Shown here in pieces: positions 44,319-53,382 of a stretch of DNA of 64,000 nt (position 1 is the stretch's first letter; the number at the start of each line of letters is the position of its first letter). The notes under the pieces are model-generated. The model made no database searches. It was not told where the DNA came from and was given only the letters and a program-made list of their open reading frames with translations. The stretch covers positions 62,001-126,000 of the forward strand of contig CAVOLE010000008.1 in NCBI GenBank assembly GCA_963696665.1. The letters run 5' to 3'. The DNA comes from Roseiarcus sp963696665. Its GTDB lineage: Bacteria; Pseudomonadota; Alphaproteobacteria; Rhizobiales; Beijerinckiaceae. The translations under genes and the position numbers were made by a program.

Positions 44319-45347
44319 CTATCCCGCCAGCTCCCTCAACCGGGCCGCCGCCGCCTCAGGGGTGATGTCGCGCTGGGGGGAGCCCAGCATTTCGAAGCCG
44401 ACCATGAATTTCCGGATCGTCGCGGAGCGCAGGAGCGGCGGATAGAAATGCGCATGCATCTGCCATTCGGCGTGCAGCGCGCCATCGGTCGGCTTCTGGT
44501 GGAAGCCCATCGAATAGGGGAATGGCGCATCGAACAGGCTGTCATAAAGTTTGGTCAGTCGGGATAAAGCGTGCGCTAGCGAAGTTTTTTCGCCGGCGCT
44601 CATCTCCTCAAACCCGCCGATCCGGCGCCGCGGCAGGATCAGGGTCTCGAACGGCCAATTCGCCCAAAAAGGCACGAGAACGCAAAAATCGTCATTGCCG
44701 AGAACGATGCGCTCGACGTGCTGAAGCTCCTGCGCGAGATAGTCGAGGAGCAGCGGCCGGCCATGCTTAAGGAGATATTCGCTTTGGCGATGGGTCTCTT
44801 TCTCCAATTCGTTCGGCAGATGGCGAGTGGCCCAGATCTGGCCATGCGGATGCGGATTCGAGGCGCCCATCATCTCGCCCCAATTCTCGAAAATCTGCAC
44901 GGAGTTGATGTCGGGCAGACCGCCAAGCGCGATCGTCTCCTCGACCCAGACGTCGACCACGCGCTCAATGTCGGCGATCGCCATGCCCGACAGCGTCAGA
45001 TCGTGACGCGGTGAAAAGCAGAGCACTCGGCAGCGTCCCAACTCCCCTTCGGCGACGAGCAGCCCCTCCCTTTCTGCGCTGGACGGGGCGTCGGGCTGCA
45101 ACGCGGGAAAGTCATTGTCGAACACGAAGGTGTGCGGGTAGTCGGGATTGCGGACGCCGCCCGCGCGCAAGGCGCCTGGGCAAAGATAGCAGTTGGGATC
45201 GTGGGTCAGCGCAGCCGGCGCGGCTTTCGCCTCGCGCTGGCCTTGCCATGGGCGCTGCGCGCGATGCGGCGACACCAAGACCCATTCGCCGGTCAGCGGA
45301 TTGAGGCGGCGGTGCGAGGCGCCGCGGAGCTCATCAAAGCTCGCCAC
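44319..45347 (-). CDS. galT: Galactose-1-phosphate uridylyltransferase
   Basis: A 342-aa HIT-superfamily enzyme of the Leloir pathway. The nucleophile is in SNPHPHGQIWA, with RRLNPLTGEWVLVSPHR at the N-terminus and PFWANWPFETLILPRR. C-terminal HAHFYPPLLRS is typical. Downstream of galK by 12 bp in the same operon. Confidence 0.96.
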   Translation of the reverse strand: MASFDELRGASHRRLNPLTGEWVLVSPHRAQRPWQGQREAKAAPAALTHDPNCYLCPGALRAGGVRNPDYPHTFVFDNDFPALQPDAPSSAEREGLLVAEGELGRCRVLCFSPRHDLTLSGMAIADIERVVDVWVEETIALGGLPDINSVQIFENWGEMMGASNPHPHGQIWATRHLPNELEKETHRQSEYLLKHGRPLLLDYLAQELQHVERIVLGNDDFCVLVPFWANWPFETLILPRRRIGGFEEMSAGEKTSLAHALSRLTKLYDSLFDAPFPYSMGFHQKPTDGALHAEWQMHAHFYPPLLRSATIRKFMVGFEMLGSPQRDITPEAAAARLRELAG

Positions 45348-45359
45348 TTGCTCCGCTCC

Positions 45360-46517
45360 TCAGACCGGGATCAGGCCCGCGCCGTCGGACGGCGCGCAAA
45401 CGAAGATATCCGTATCCAGGCCAGTTGCAATTCGATAGCCGTCGGTCAGAATTTGCGACGCCTTGTCGACTGCGGACGCTTCGATGAGGCTCACCGCGCA
45501 ACCGCCAAAGCCGCCGCCCGTCATGCGCGATCCATAGACGCCCTTGACCGTCTGGGCGAGGCCGACCAGCATGTCGACCTCGGGACAGGTGATCTCGAAG
45601 TCCTTTTGCATCGAGACATGGGAAGCGTTCATGGCGCGCCCGCAGGCGATAAAATCGCCGGCTTGAAGCGCGCGCTCCGCTTCCAAAACGCGCGCGTTCT
45701 CGGTGACGATGTGGCGACACCGGCGGTAGATGAGGTCCGGCAGCTTGCGTCGTCTGGCTTCGAGCTGCTCAGGCGTCACGTCGCGCAACGCCTGGATCGC
45801 CCCCAGGTCGCGGCTGAGCAGCCGCACCCCCTCCTCGCAAGCCTCGCGCCGCAGATTGTACTCGCCGCCGGCATGCTGATGGCGGACCCCGCTATTGGCG
45901 ATGAGGAGCCGCAAGTTCGGCGCAATGGCGACATGGCGCGAGGCGAGACTGCGGCAATCGATCAGAAGCGCATGCCCGGCGACGCCGCAACAGGCGATAT
46001 ATTGATCCATCACGCCGCAGCGCATGCCGACGAAATCATTTTCCGCCCGCTGGCAGATCATGGCGATCTTGATCGGATCGAACGGCAGGTCGCTTTGGGT
46101 GAGCAGCGCATGCGCGACCGAGACTTCGAGCGCCGCCGAGGAGCTTAGGCCCGCTCCGATCGGGACATCGCTCCAGACGACGAGGTCGGCGCCGGAGAGC
46201 GTGAGTCCGCTCTTCTCGAGCATCAGCGCGACCCCAATGACGTAGTCGGACCAGTCGCCGCTCGCGGCAGGCGGCGCATCGAGATCGAACTCGCGCGTCT
46301 CGTCCATGATCATGGAATAGACTGCGAGGCGCCGGTCGGGCCGCGGCGAGGCTGCGGTCAGAGTGGCGAATTCGAGCGCCGCCGGCATGACGAAGCCATC
46401 GTTGTAGTCTGTATGCTCGCCGATCAGATTGACGCGGCCCGGCGCGCGACTGATCGTCGGCGCGCGACCGAACCGATAGGCGAACTCGACCGCAAGGTCG
46501 CGCGCCTGAACGCTCAT
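45360..46517 (-). CDS. galK: Galactokinase
   Basis: A 385-aa GHMP kinase. Galactose loop APGRVNLIGEHTDYNDGFVMP, ATP loop DVPIGAGLSSSAALEV and motif 3 SRMTGGGFGGCAV are intact. ATG 46517 is preceded by GGAGGA at a good distance; the frame is open 78 bp further without conserved residues. First gene of galKT; galE lies elsewhere in the window and no mutarotase gene adjoins. Confidence 0.96.
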   Translation of the reverse strand: MSVQARDLAVEFAYRFGRAPTISRAPGRVNLIGEHTDYNDGFVMPAALEFATLTAASPRPDRRLAVYSMIMDETREFDLDAPPAASGDWSDYVIGVALMLEKSGLTLSGADLVVWSDVPIGAGLSSSAALEVSVAHALLTQSDLPFDPIKIAMICQRAENDFVGMRCGVMDQYIACCGVAGHALLIDCRSLASRHVAIAPNLRLLIANSGVRHQHAGGEYNLRREACEEGVRLLSRDLGAIQALRDVTPEQLEARRRKLPDLIYRRCRHIVTENARVLEAERALQAGDFIACGRAMNASHVSMQKDFEITCPEVDMLVGLAQTVKGVYGSRMTGGGFGGCAVSLIEASAVDKASQILTDGYRIATGLDTDIFVCAPSDGAGLIPV

Positions 46518-46584
46518 CAAAAATCCTCCCATGGGCGAAGTGGAAGCCGCGGCGCCGTCGGCGTCAAGCGGGATTGCACGAGCC

Positions 46585-48160
46585 TCATCTGGCAAGCCGC
46601 AGCGCGCGCTGCGCTCGCCTGAGGAGACCTGCCGGCATGGCGCGGGTCAGCCACAGCCCGGCGCCCAAGGCGAGAAAATAAACCGCGCCCCCGATCGAGA
46701 TGAGCGCCGCGAGTTCTTGCTTCGCGAGCGAAGCGCGGCAGATGCGCCAGGAGCGCCATCAGCGGTCCGTCGGCCAGCGTCAGCGCCAGCGCCAGCGCGC
46801 CGGCGGCAAAGAGCGTCGCGGCGGCGGTGGCGAGCAAGCGTGCGTCCGGGGCGGTCCAGCCACGGCGGCGGGCGAGCGCGAAGACGCCGGCCACCTTGAT
46901 CCAGAGGCCGGCGGCGGTCGCGAGCGCCAAGCCCGGCGCGCCCAGCGGCCGAAAGAGCGCGATCTTGAGCGCCACGTTAACCGCAACGCCGACGAGCGTG
47001 ACCTTGAGCGGCGTCGCCGTGTCGCCGCGCGACAAAAAGCTCGCCGCTGTGATTCGATCGACGAACAGAGCCGGCATGCCAAGCGCATAGGCGGCAAGCA
47101 CGCCTGCGGCCTCATGGGTCGCATTGGCCTTGAAGGCGCCGTGCTCGAAGGCGACGGCGACGATGAGGTCGGGAATAAGGAGGAACGCGACGACGAAGGG
47201 GGCGCCGAGCGCCAGCGTCAGCGAAGCGGCGCGGTTCTGGGCGGCGAGCGCGCCCTTCTCGTCGCCCAGCGCGACGAGGGCGGCCATTTCTCTCAAAAGC
47301 ACCGAGCCGGTCGCGATGACAATCACCCCGCCGGGCAACTGATAAAGCCGGTCGGCGTAGCTGATTGCCGAGAGGCCGCCGGTCGGCAGGAGCGAGCCGA
47401 CGATCTGGTCGGCGAGCGCGCCGATCTGATAGCTCGCGGAAATGCCGATCGCCGGCCCGAGCATCCACAGGAACTTGCGGATGTCGGGCGTCCAGCGCGG
47501 CCAGGTCAGGCGCTCCAGGAGCCCGCGCCGGCGCGCATCGGCCATAACGATGACGAGCTGGGTCACGCCGGAAAAGAGAAACCCCCAGCTCGCCATGCTG
47601 GCGACGCCCGGCGATAGTTTGGGAGCAAAAGCGGCGAAGGCGAGAAACGCAATCATGCAGAGGTTGGCCGCGACGGGCGCGAAAGCGGGCGTCCCCCACG
47701 CGTTGTTGGCGTTGAGCGTCCCCTGATGGAGCGCGAAAACGGCGATGAAGGCGATATAGGGGAACATGATGCGCGACATCGCGACCGCATGCGCGAACTT
47801 GTCGGGCTGGCTGACGAAGCCCGGCGAAGTCAGCCGCACCAAGAGCGGCATGTCGAGATAGACGAGGCCGAGCAGGGCGATCTGCGACAGGATGAGGAGG
47901 GTAAACACCTGGCTCGCAAATTTGCCGGCGTCCTCCGGGCCTCCCGCCTCGAGGATGCGGGTGTAGCTCGGCAGATAGGCGGCGTTGAAGGATCCCTCGC
48001 CGAAGATCTGGCGGAATTGGTTCGGCAGCTTGATCGCCGCAACATAGGCGTCGTTGAGCGCCCCGCCGCCCAAGAGCGCAGCAAGCGCCATGTCGCGCAG
48101 GAAACCGGTCAGCCGGGAGGCGATCGTCCAGCCGCCGACCAGGAAGATGTTGCGATACAT
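46585..48160 (-). CDS. murJ: Lipid II flippase MurJ (3'-end frameshift)
   Basis: Polytopic inner-membrane protein of the MOP superfamily flipping lipid II for peptidoglycan. It begins MYRNIFLVGGWTIASRLTGFLRDM, with FRQIFGEGSFNAAYLPSY and ISYADRLYQLPGGVI. An extra base near 46720 breaks the last helix pair: continuous reading runs to 46517 into galK, whereas correction gives ELAALISIGGAVYFLALGAGLWL and a stop at 46585-46587. ATG 48160 fits the family; the longer reading is not supported. Confidence 0.93.
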
Positions 48161-48431
48161 TGGGCCCGGTGTACCCGGATTCGCTACACGACGGCAAAAT
48201 AGGGGAAACTTCGCGAAGAAGCGCGAAACGCGGTCGACCGCTTTGGGGCGGGCACAGTAGCCAGGGACCGGAAGCCCATGACCACCCCCTGTCTTCAAAC
48301 GGAGTGTTCATACTCACACTATTGTGCAATGACGGCGCCTGCGGGACTGGCCAAGCTGAAGCGCGATGAGAGCGCTTGTTTCGCTTGCGACCGGAGCGGC
48401 GCGGTGATTCTGTTATGCTTGGCGGGCCCAG

Positions 48432-49979
48432 TTGAGCGAGCTAAAGTCGGATCGAAAGAACAGGGCCGCCGGGTGGGCCATTATGGCCGCTCGCGTCCTT
48501 TGGACGGGCGCCCTCTCAGTCCTTGCGATGAAAGCCTTGGCCGCGGATTGGCCGTCCTCGGGTCGCGATGTCCACAACACGCGAAACGCCGAGGACGAGC
48601 ACGTCCTGAACTCGTCCCGGATCGCGGAGCTTAGGCCGCTCTGGACCTTGACGACCGACGGCAACGTCGCTGCGACGCCGGCCGTGGTGGATGGCTTGGT
48701 CTACGCGCCGGATTTCGGCGGCAGCCTGTGGGCCGTCGATGCGGCTACCGGAAAGGTTGTCTGGAAGAATGCGATCAGCAGCTACACCGACGTTCCGGGC
48801 GACGTATCGCGGACCACCCCCGCCCATTGGCATGGCGTCTTGATCATGGGAGACGGCGCCCAGACGGTGAGCGCACAAGAAGGCGCGATCGTCTTCGCGC
48901 TCGACGCGAAGTCAGGCCGGCCTAAGTGGCGCACCAAGGTCGAAGCCGACCCCACCGCAGTGATCACGGGCGCGCCGGTCGTGGATAGCGGCGTCGTCTA
49001 TGTCGGCGCCGCCTCGAAGGCGGAGATGCAGGATCGGCCCACGACCTTCCGTGGCAGCGTGCTCGCGCTCAGCGCCGACACAGGAATGATTCTTTGGCAG
49101 ACGTATCTGACGAAGGAAGGCTACACCGGAGCGGGGGTCTGGGGGAGCACCCCCGCCGTCGATCACGACGCCGGGCTTGTTTATGTGGCGACGGGCAACA
49201 ATTATTCCGTGCCGGCGGGTGTCTGCGGGGCCCCCGCGCGCACGAACTGCACACCATCGCCTGCGGATAATCATGTCGATAGCATCGTCGCCCTTGACGT
49301 GAAGACTGGCCGTGTTGTGTGGGCTACGCGCACCCTGACCGACGACGTCTCAACCAGCTTCAACCGCGCCGACGGGCCCGACTACGATTTCGCTCAGGGG
49401 CCCAGCCTCTTCACGACGATGATCGATGGCAGGCCGACCACCCTCGTGGGAGCGGGTCAGAAGAGCGGCGTCTACTGGGCGCTTAATCCGGCGACGGGTG
49501 AGGTGGTGTGGAAGACCGAGGTCGGTCCCGGCGGCGGCCTAGGGGGGATGATGTGGGGATCCGCAACCGACGGCAAGCGGATCTACGTATCAATCAGCAA
49601 CGCCGCCCACGCGCCGATCGCAATCGCGTCGGCGACCGGGGAATCGCAGACGACCACGGGCGGCTTCTGGGCGGCGCTCGACGCCGCCACAGGGGCGGTG
49701 CTGTGGCGAACGCCGGACCCGCAGGGGGCGATAGACATCGGCGCGGTCACCGTCGGCGCCGGCGTCGTCTACGCCGGCTCGCTGGCCCCGCAGGGCGAGA
49801 ACATGTATGCGCTGGACGCGGCGACCGGCGCCGTGAAATGGGCGTTCGCCAGCGGCGGATCGGTCGCCGGCGGCTCAGCGGTTGTTGACGGGGCGGTGTA
49901 CTGGGGCTCCGGTTACAAAATCGGATCCGTCAACGGCGCCAACAATAAGCTCTACTCGTTCGGCCTCATGCCCGAATAG
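48432..49979 (+). CDS. PQQ-type beta-propeller dehydrogenase-like exported protein
   Basis: A 515-aa protein with a signal (about residues 15-38) and repeated tryptophan-docking blades (LWAVDAATGKVVW, VFALDAKSGRPKW, VLALSADTGMILWQ, YALDAATGAVKW). It resembles polyvinyl-alcohol-dehydrogenase-type quinoproteins but has no CxxCH haem site, so electrons would have to go to a separate cytochrome. An in-frame ATG at 48483 is an alternative start just before the signal core. PQQ binding is inferred from the fold. Confidence 0.82.
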   Translation: MSELKSDRKNRAAGWAIMAARVLWTGALSVLAMKALAADWPSSGRDVHNTRNAEDEHVLNSSRIAELRPLWTLTTDGNVAATPAVVDGLVYAPDFGGSLWAVDAATGKVVWKNAISSYTDVPGDVSRTTPAHWHGVLIMGDGAQTVSAQEGAIVFALDAKSGRPKWRTKVEADPTAVITGAPVVDSGVVYVGAASKAEMQDRPTTFRGSVLALSADTGMILWQTYLTKEGYTGAGVWGSTPAVDHDAGLVYVATGNNYSVPAGVCGAPARTNCTPSPADNHVDSIVALDVKTGRVVWATRTLTDDVSTSFNRADGPDYDFAQGPSLFTTMIDGRPTTLVGAGQKSGVYWALNPATGEVVWKTEVGPGGGLGGMMWGSATDGKRIYVSISNAAHAPIAIASATGESQTTTGGFWAALDAATGAVLWRTPDPQGAIDIGAVTVGAGVVYAGSLAPQGENMYALDAATGAVKWAFASGGSVAGGSAVVDGAVYWGSGYKIGSVNGANNKLYSFGLMPE

Positions 49980-50187
49980 CACCAAGGTCGCCATAGCTTG
50001 GGGTCGACGATTGTGGTCACGACGCCTAGCCGAAGCATGGCGCATTCAGGCGGAATCGTATCGCGGCGACCCCGGGTCTTGGCCTGGATCAAGTCGGGAT
50101 CGGCCATGGCGACATAGGCGCAAATGCGCAGCCGTGGAGGCTGACCAAGCCAAGGCGATTAAGAGCCACGAATTTTCTGGGAAACTC
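49980..50187. other. Gap after the propeller gene
   Basis: No gene, repeat or terminator recognised. Base composition changes from GC-rich to AT-rich toward 50160, where the AT-rich island starts. Confidence 0.4.
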
Positions 50188-50216
50188 TTGACAAAATCAG
50201 AAATGCTCGTTATGTG
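50188..50216 (+). promoter_or_regulatory. Candidate sigma-70 promoter in the AT-rich island
   Basis: Perfect TTGACA (50188-50193), 17-bp spacer, TATGTG (50211-50216). The -35 box is exact and the -10 weak. It would drive rightward transcription from about 50223 through the island; that start lies after the first ATG of the small frame described next, so either the promoter or the small frame's start must be different. Confidence 0.4.
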
Positions 50217-50382
50217 TTCTCCGTGTAGGAATCTCGTTCCCGCTCGCCGAAAGACGGGAAACCGTGGCTGTTTGAAATGCTGGCCCACAACCATCGCGCG
50301 AGCCGAAACGCAGGGAGAAAATTTTTATTTGAGTCGGTCGCAACTCATTGAAAAATCCCGATTTCGAAAAAATAAACGCTAG
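50203..50382 (+). CDS. Possible small CxxC protein
   Basis: A 59-codon frame from ATG 50203 (second ATG 50212) to TAG 50382. The product holds MCSPCRN and, 15 residues on, GCLKCW: a CxxC-CxxC pair as in zinc ribbons, followed by a basic tail ending KSRFRKNKR. No good ribosome site precedes either ATG, and its stop codon is part of the CTAG palindrome. The two CxxC pairs are the only sign of coding; treat as tentative. Confidence 0.3.
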   Translation: MLVMCSPCRNLVPARRKTGNRGCLKCWPTTIARAETQGENFYLSRSQLIEKSRFRKNKR

Positions 50383-50429
50383 TAAACGCTAGTAAATTTG
50401 CTAGCATTTACTAGCACTTACTAGCGTTT
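50374..50429. repeat. 56-bp palindrome with five phased CTAG sites
   Basis: Left arm 50374-50396 and right arm 50407-50429 are 23-bp complements with two mismatches around a 10-nt centre. Each arm is built of 10-bp units close to CGCTAGTAAA. CTAG occurs at 50379, 50389, 50401, 50411 and 50421, i.e. at steps of 10, 12, 10 and 10 bp. CTAG is generally rare in proteobacterial DNA. It could be a multi-site operator, a structural RNA hairpin or the end of a lost mobile element. Confidence 0.85.
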
Positions 50430-50486
50430 AGGCGCGTTTATTTGCGGTCGAATTCCCGCTTTGGTTGCATCCGCAGCTTAGGGCTC

Positions 50487-50510
50487 GGGGAGGGCTCCCG
50501 CGCCCTCCCC
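50487..50510. terminator. GC-rich hairpin downstream of the repeat-rich gene
   Basis: GGGGAGGG (50487-50494) pairs with CCCTCCCC (50503-50510) across an 8-nt loop, 8 bp beyond the stop of the minus-strand gene at 50518. No T-run follows in either direction, so termination would be inefficient or factor-assisted. Confidence 0.5.
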
Positions 50511-50517
50511 GCACGCG

Positions 50518-52005
50518 TCACTTCGGGCAGGGCGGCAGGCCGGGCCGTCCGCACTCGCCTGCCGGCCGGCGCTGCGGCTGAGCCGGCCTTGGCGCGAGGG
50601 CCGGCGCCGGCGGCCTCTCGATCATCCGTTGAGCGGCGGCGTTCGGCTCTGGCCGCGCGGGCTTCTCGGCCGCGGGCGGCCTCGCAGTGGGCGCGACTGG
50701 AGGTCTGACCGCGGCTGGGATCCTCTCGGCTGCGGCTGGCAGCCTTGCCGCAGCGACTGGCGGCTTCGCAACGACTGGCGGCCTCTCGGTGGCGGGGGTC
50801 CTCTCGGCTGCGGCTGGCGGCCTTACTACAGCGGCTGGCGGTTTCGCAGCGACTGGCGGCCGCTCCGTGGCTGGGGTCCTCTCGGCTGCGGCTGGCGGCC
50901 TTACCGCGGCGGCTGGCGGTTTCGCAGCGACTGGCGGTCGCTCCGTGGCGGGGGTCCTCTCGGCTGCGGCTGGCGGCCTTACCGCGGCGGCTGGCGGTTT
51001 CGCAGCGACTGGCGGCCTCTCGGTGGCGGGGGTCCTCTCGGCTGCGGCTGGCGGCCTTACCGCGGCGGCTGGCGGTTTCTCGGCAGTCGGCGGTTTCTCT
51101 TCTCTTTTCGCGGCATTCGGCGCCGCTCCAGGCCTTATGGGCTTCTCGGCGGCTGGCGGGTTCGCCTGAGGCAGAGCATTTCCGGCGGGAGCTGGCGCTG
51201 GCGTCTGCCCCGGCGTGGCCAAGGCGGCCTTGCCGGCGGCTTTGGCGGGCACCGCGCCCTTGCCCTTGAACTCTCCGGGCCGTTCCGTCGCCGCGACCGC
51301 CGGCTTGCCCTTGTTGGCGGAGACGAATTGGGTTCTCTCCACGCTCGCCAAGCGCGCCTGGTTTCTTTGGGCGGCGGTCGGAGGAACGTGCTGCGCCTTG
51401 TCGACGACGGACTGCGCCGCCGTTGGCGCCGCGACCACGCCGCCCGGCCCTCCGTTGAAGCTCGCGCGATTGACGGTTGCATTGCGTGCGATCGGCTGAT
51501 TGTAGACGTTGGCGATGCGGGCGGCGCCGATATTGTTCACGCTTCTATTGTAGAACAAGCGGCCGTTGTCCCATCGACCGCCCTCATAGCCTGAGCCGCC
51601 ATAGCCGTATCCGTAATCGACCCCGCCATAATATCCGACCTCACGCCCCCAATAGCCGGGCCTGAAGGCATAGAGACCGCCGACAAAAGCCCAGTAGCCC
51701 GGCGTCCACAATAACCCGGGCTGAGGCGGTTCGACCCAGGCGCCGGGGACCCAGTAATAGTCGTCATTGTTCCAGGCCCAATAGCCCGGCGTCCAATAAT
51801 AGCCGGGCGCGGGAATCGGCGGCTGTTCATAGTCCGGCAGGGGCGGCGGCGGCTCGTCAGCCTGAATGAGGTAAGCGGGGCCAGCCGCCGGGCCGGCGCC
51901 GCTCGATGGGCAGGCGCATGTCTGGCCGAAACTCGGAGTGATGAGCACAGTCAGCGGGCATGCGGCGACGAACATCGCCATCACCGCGGGTCGCAAAGTA
52001 CGCAT
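50518..52005 (-). CDS. Exported WxxGxW-motif protein with Pro/Ala tandem repeats
   Basis: A 495-aa secreted protein. Signal peptide MRTLRPAVMAMFVAACPLTV to FGQT. Residues about 45-130 carry YYWTPGYWAWNNDDYYWVPGAW and LLWTPGYWAFVGGLYAFRPGYWG, the YxWxPGYW repeats of a small envelope family. The second half is low complexity, with five tandem 26-residue units of the type KPPAAAVRPPAAAERTPATE. ATG 52005 is chosen at the signal peptide; the frame runs 138 bp further without signal features. Confidence 0.85.
   Translation of the reverse strand: MRTLRPAVMAMFVAACPLTVLITPSFGQTCACPSSGAGPAAGPAYLIQADEPPPPLPDYEQPPIPAPGYYWTPGYWAWNNDDYYWVPGAWVEPPQPGLLWTPGYWAFVGGLYAFRPGYWGREVGYYGGVDYGYGYGGSGYEGGRWDNGRLFYNRSVNNIGAARIANVYNQPIARNATVNRASFNGGPGGVVAAPTAAQSVVDKAQHVPPTAAQRNQARLASVERTQFVSANKGKPAVAATERPGEFKGKGAVPAKAAGKAALATPGQTPAPAPAGNALPQANPPAAEKPIRPGAAPNAAKREEKPPTAEKPPAAAVRPPAAAERTPATERPPVAAKPPAAAVRPPAAAERTPATERPPVAAKPPAAAVRPPAAAERTPATERPPVAAKPPAAVVRPPAAAERTPATERPPVVAKPPVAAARLPAAAERIPAAVRPPVAPTARPPAAEKPARPEPNAAAQRMIERPPAPALAPRPAQPQRRPAGECGRPGLPPCPK
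50688..51077 (-). repeat. 78-bp in-frame tandem repeat
   Basis: Five copies of a 78-bp unit inside the preceding gene; the marker GTTTCGCAGC recurs at 50841, 50919 and 50997, exactly 78 bp apart. The three central copies are almost identical at DNA level, the outer two degenerate. Unit length is a multiple of three, so copy-number change would lengthen or shorten the protein in 26-residue steps. Confidence 0.9.
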
Positions 52006-52236
52006 CCTTAAAATCCCTTTCCGTTTGCCGGATCCGGGCGAAAGTAAAAGGCAAATACAGTGACGCCTCGCGGCGTTCGCGCGCCCAGAATACATACGAG
52101 CCCAGTGGGTGATCGCCACGCCTCCCTTTCCGACGCGGTTCAAAACACCACGAATCGGCTGAATGTTCCCTGAATATTGGGCGGCTTCCGTTGGCCGATT
52201 GTGTGGCGCTGGCGCGGCAACGCGCCGGCAGAGCGT

Positions 52237-53382
52237 TTAGCCGCTCAGCGCCTGGTCGATATCGCGCCAGAGGTCTTCGACATCTTCGATTCCCGCGGAT
52301 AGGCGCAGGAGGTCGGGCGGACAGGGCGAGTTCGGCCCTTCGATGGAAGCGCGATGCTCGATGAGGGACTCGACGCCGCCGAGCGAGGTCGCCCGCTTCC
52401 ATAAGTGCACCCGCGCCGCAGTCGCGATCGCAGCCTCGGCGCCGGCGCGGACGCGGATCGACAGCATCCCCCCAAAGCCGCCCTTCATCTGGCGGCGCGC
52501 GACATCGTGGCCGGGGTGGTGCGGGAGGCCTGGATAAAGCACGGCGGAGACCGCCGCGTGATTGGAAAGGCGGTTCGCCAGCTCCATCGCATTCGCCGCC
52601 GCCGCCCGCACCCGCACGTCAAGGGTGCGCAATCCCCGGATCAGGAGGAACGCCTCGAACGGGTGCAGGATCATCCCGTGCGACTGACGGATTGTCCGGG
52701 CGCGCGCGCTAAGCGCGTCGTCCCGCGCGAAGCAGAGCGCGCCCGCGATGACGTCGGAGTGTCCGTTGAGGTATTTGGTCGCCGAGTGCATCACCACATC
52801 GGCGCCAAGAGCGATCGGCCTTGTGAAAACGGGCGTCGCGCACGTCGAATCAACTGCAAGCGCCGCGCCCGCGGCATGAGCGGCGCGCCCCGCGGCTTCG
52901 ATGTCGCTCACCCCCCATAGAGGATTGCTCGGCGTCTCGAGCCATACGAGCTTTGTGACGCCTGGCCTCAGCGCTTGCGCCAGCGCCTGCGAATCCTCAG
53001 CATCAACGAAGTCGACGCTGATTCCGTGGGCTGGCGCCTCGTTGACGAGCCAGGCGCGAAGCGCCCAATACATGCCCGTGGGCGCGACCATGTGCGCGCC
53101 CGGTCCCAAGCTCAGCATGAGCGCGATCGCCGCCGACATGCCTGAGCCGAAGACGAAGGTGGTCGACGCGCCTTCGAGCGCTCCAATCAAGGCCTCCGCC
53201 TCGCGCACCGTGTCGTTGTCGGGGCGGCCGTAAGCATTGCCGCTGCGATAGAGATTGTCGGGATCGCGCTCGAAAGTCGTGGCGAGATGGATCGGCGGCA
53301 CAATGGCGCGGGTGCGTTCGTCGATGGTCCCCAAGGCCTGAGCGGCGAGGGTGCGCGGACTGAGTGGCGGCGACTGGCTCAT
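52237..53382 (-). CDS. Trans-sulfuration PLP enzyme (cystathionine gamma-synthase/lyase family)
   Basis: A 381-aa Cys/Met-metabolism PLP enzyme. YRSGNAYGRPDNDTV, FGSGMSAAIAL, the VDSTCATPVF aspartate, and the Schiff-base lysine in HSATKYLNGHSD are all present, as is the C-terminal SLGGVESLIEHRAS. Synthase or lyase cannot be separated by sequence alone. It follows the ubiH-like gene with a 4-bp overlap. Confidence 0.93.
   Translation of the reverse strand: MSQSPPLSPRTLAAQALGTIDERTRAIVPPIHLATTFERDPDNLYRSGNAYGRPDNDTVREAEALIGALEGASTTFVFGSGMSAAIALMLSLGPGAHMVAPTGMYWALRAWLVNEAPAHGISVDFVDAEDSQALAQALRPGVTKLVWLETPSNPLWGVSDIEAAGRAAHAAGAALAVDSTCATPVFTRPIALGADVVMHSATKYLNGHSDVIAGALCFARDDALSARARTIRQSHGMILHPFEAFLLIRGLRTLDVRVRAAAANAMELANRLSNHAAVSAVLYPGLPHHPGHDVARRQMKGGFGGMLSIRVRAGAEAAIATAARVHLWKRATSLGGVESLIEHRASIEGPNSPCPPDLLRLSAGIEDVEDLWRDIDQALSG

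Noticed and set aside
50688..51077. CRISPR-like periodic repeats
   Set aside because: The 78-bp units are contiguous, have no unique spacers and encode a 26-residue protein repeat.
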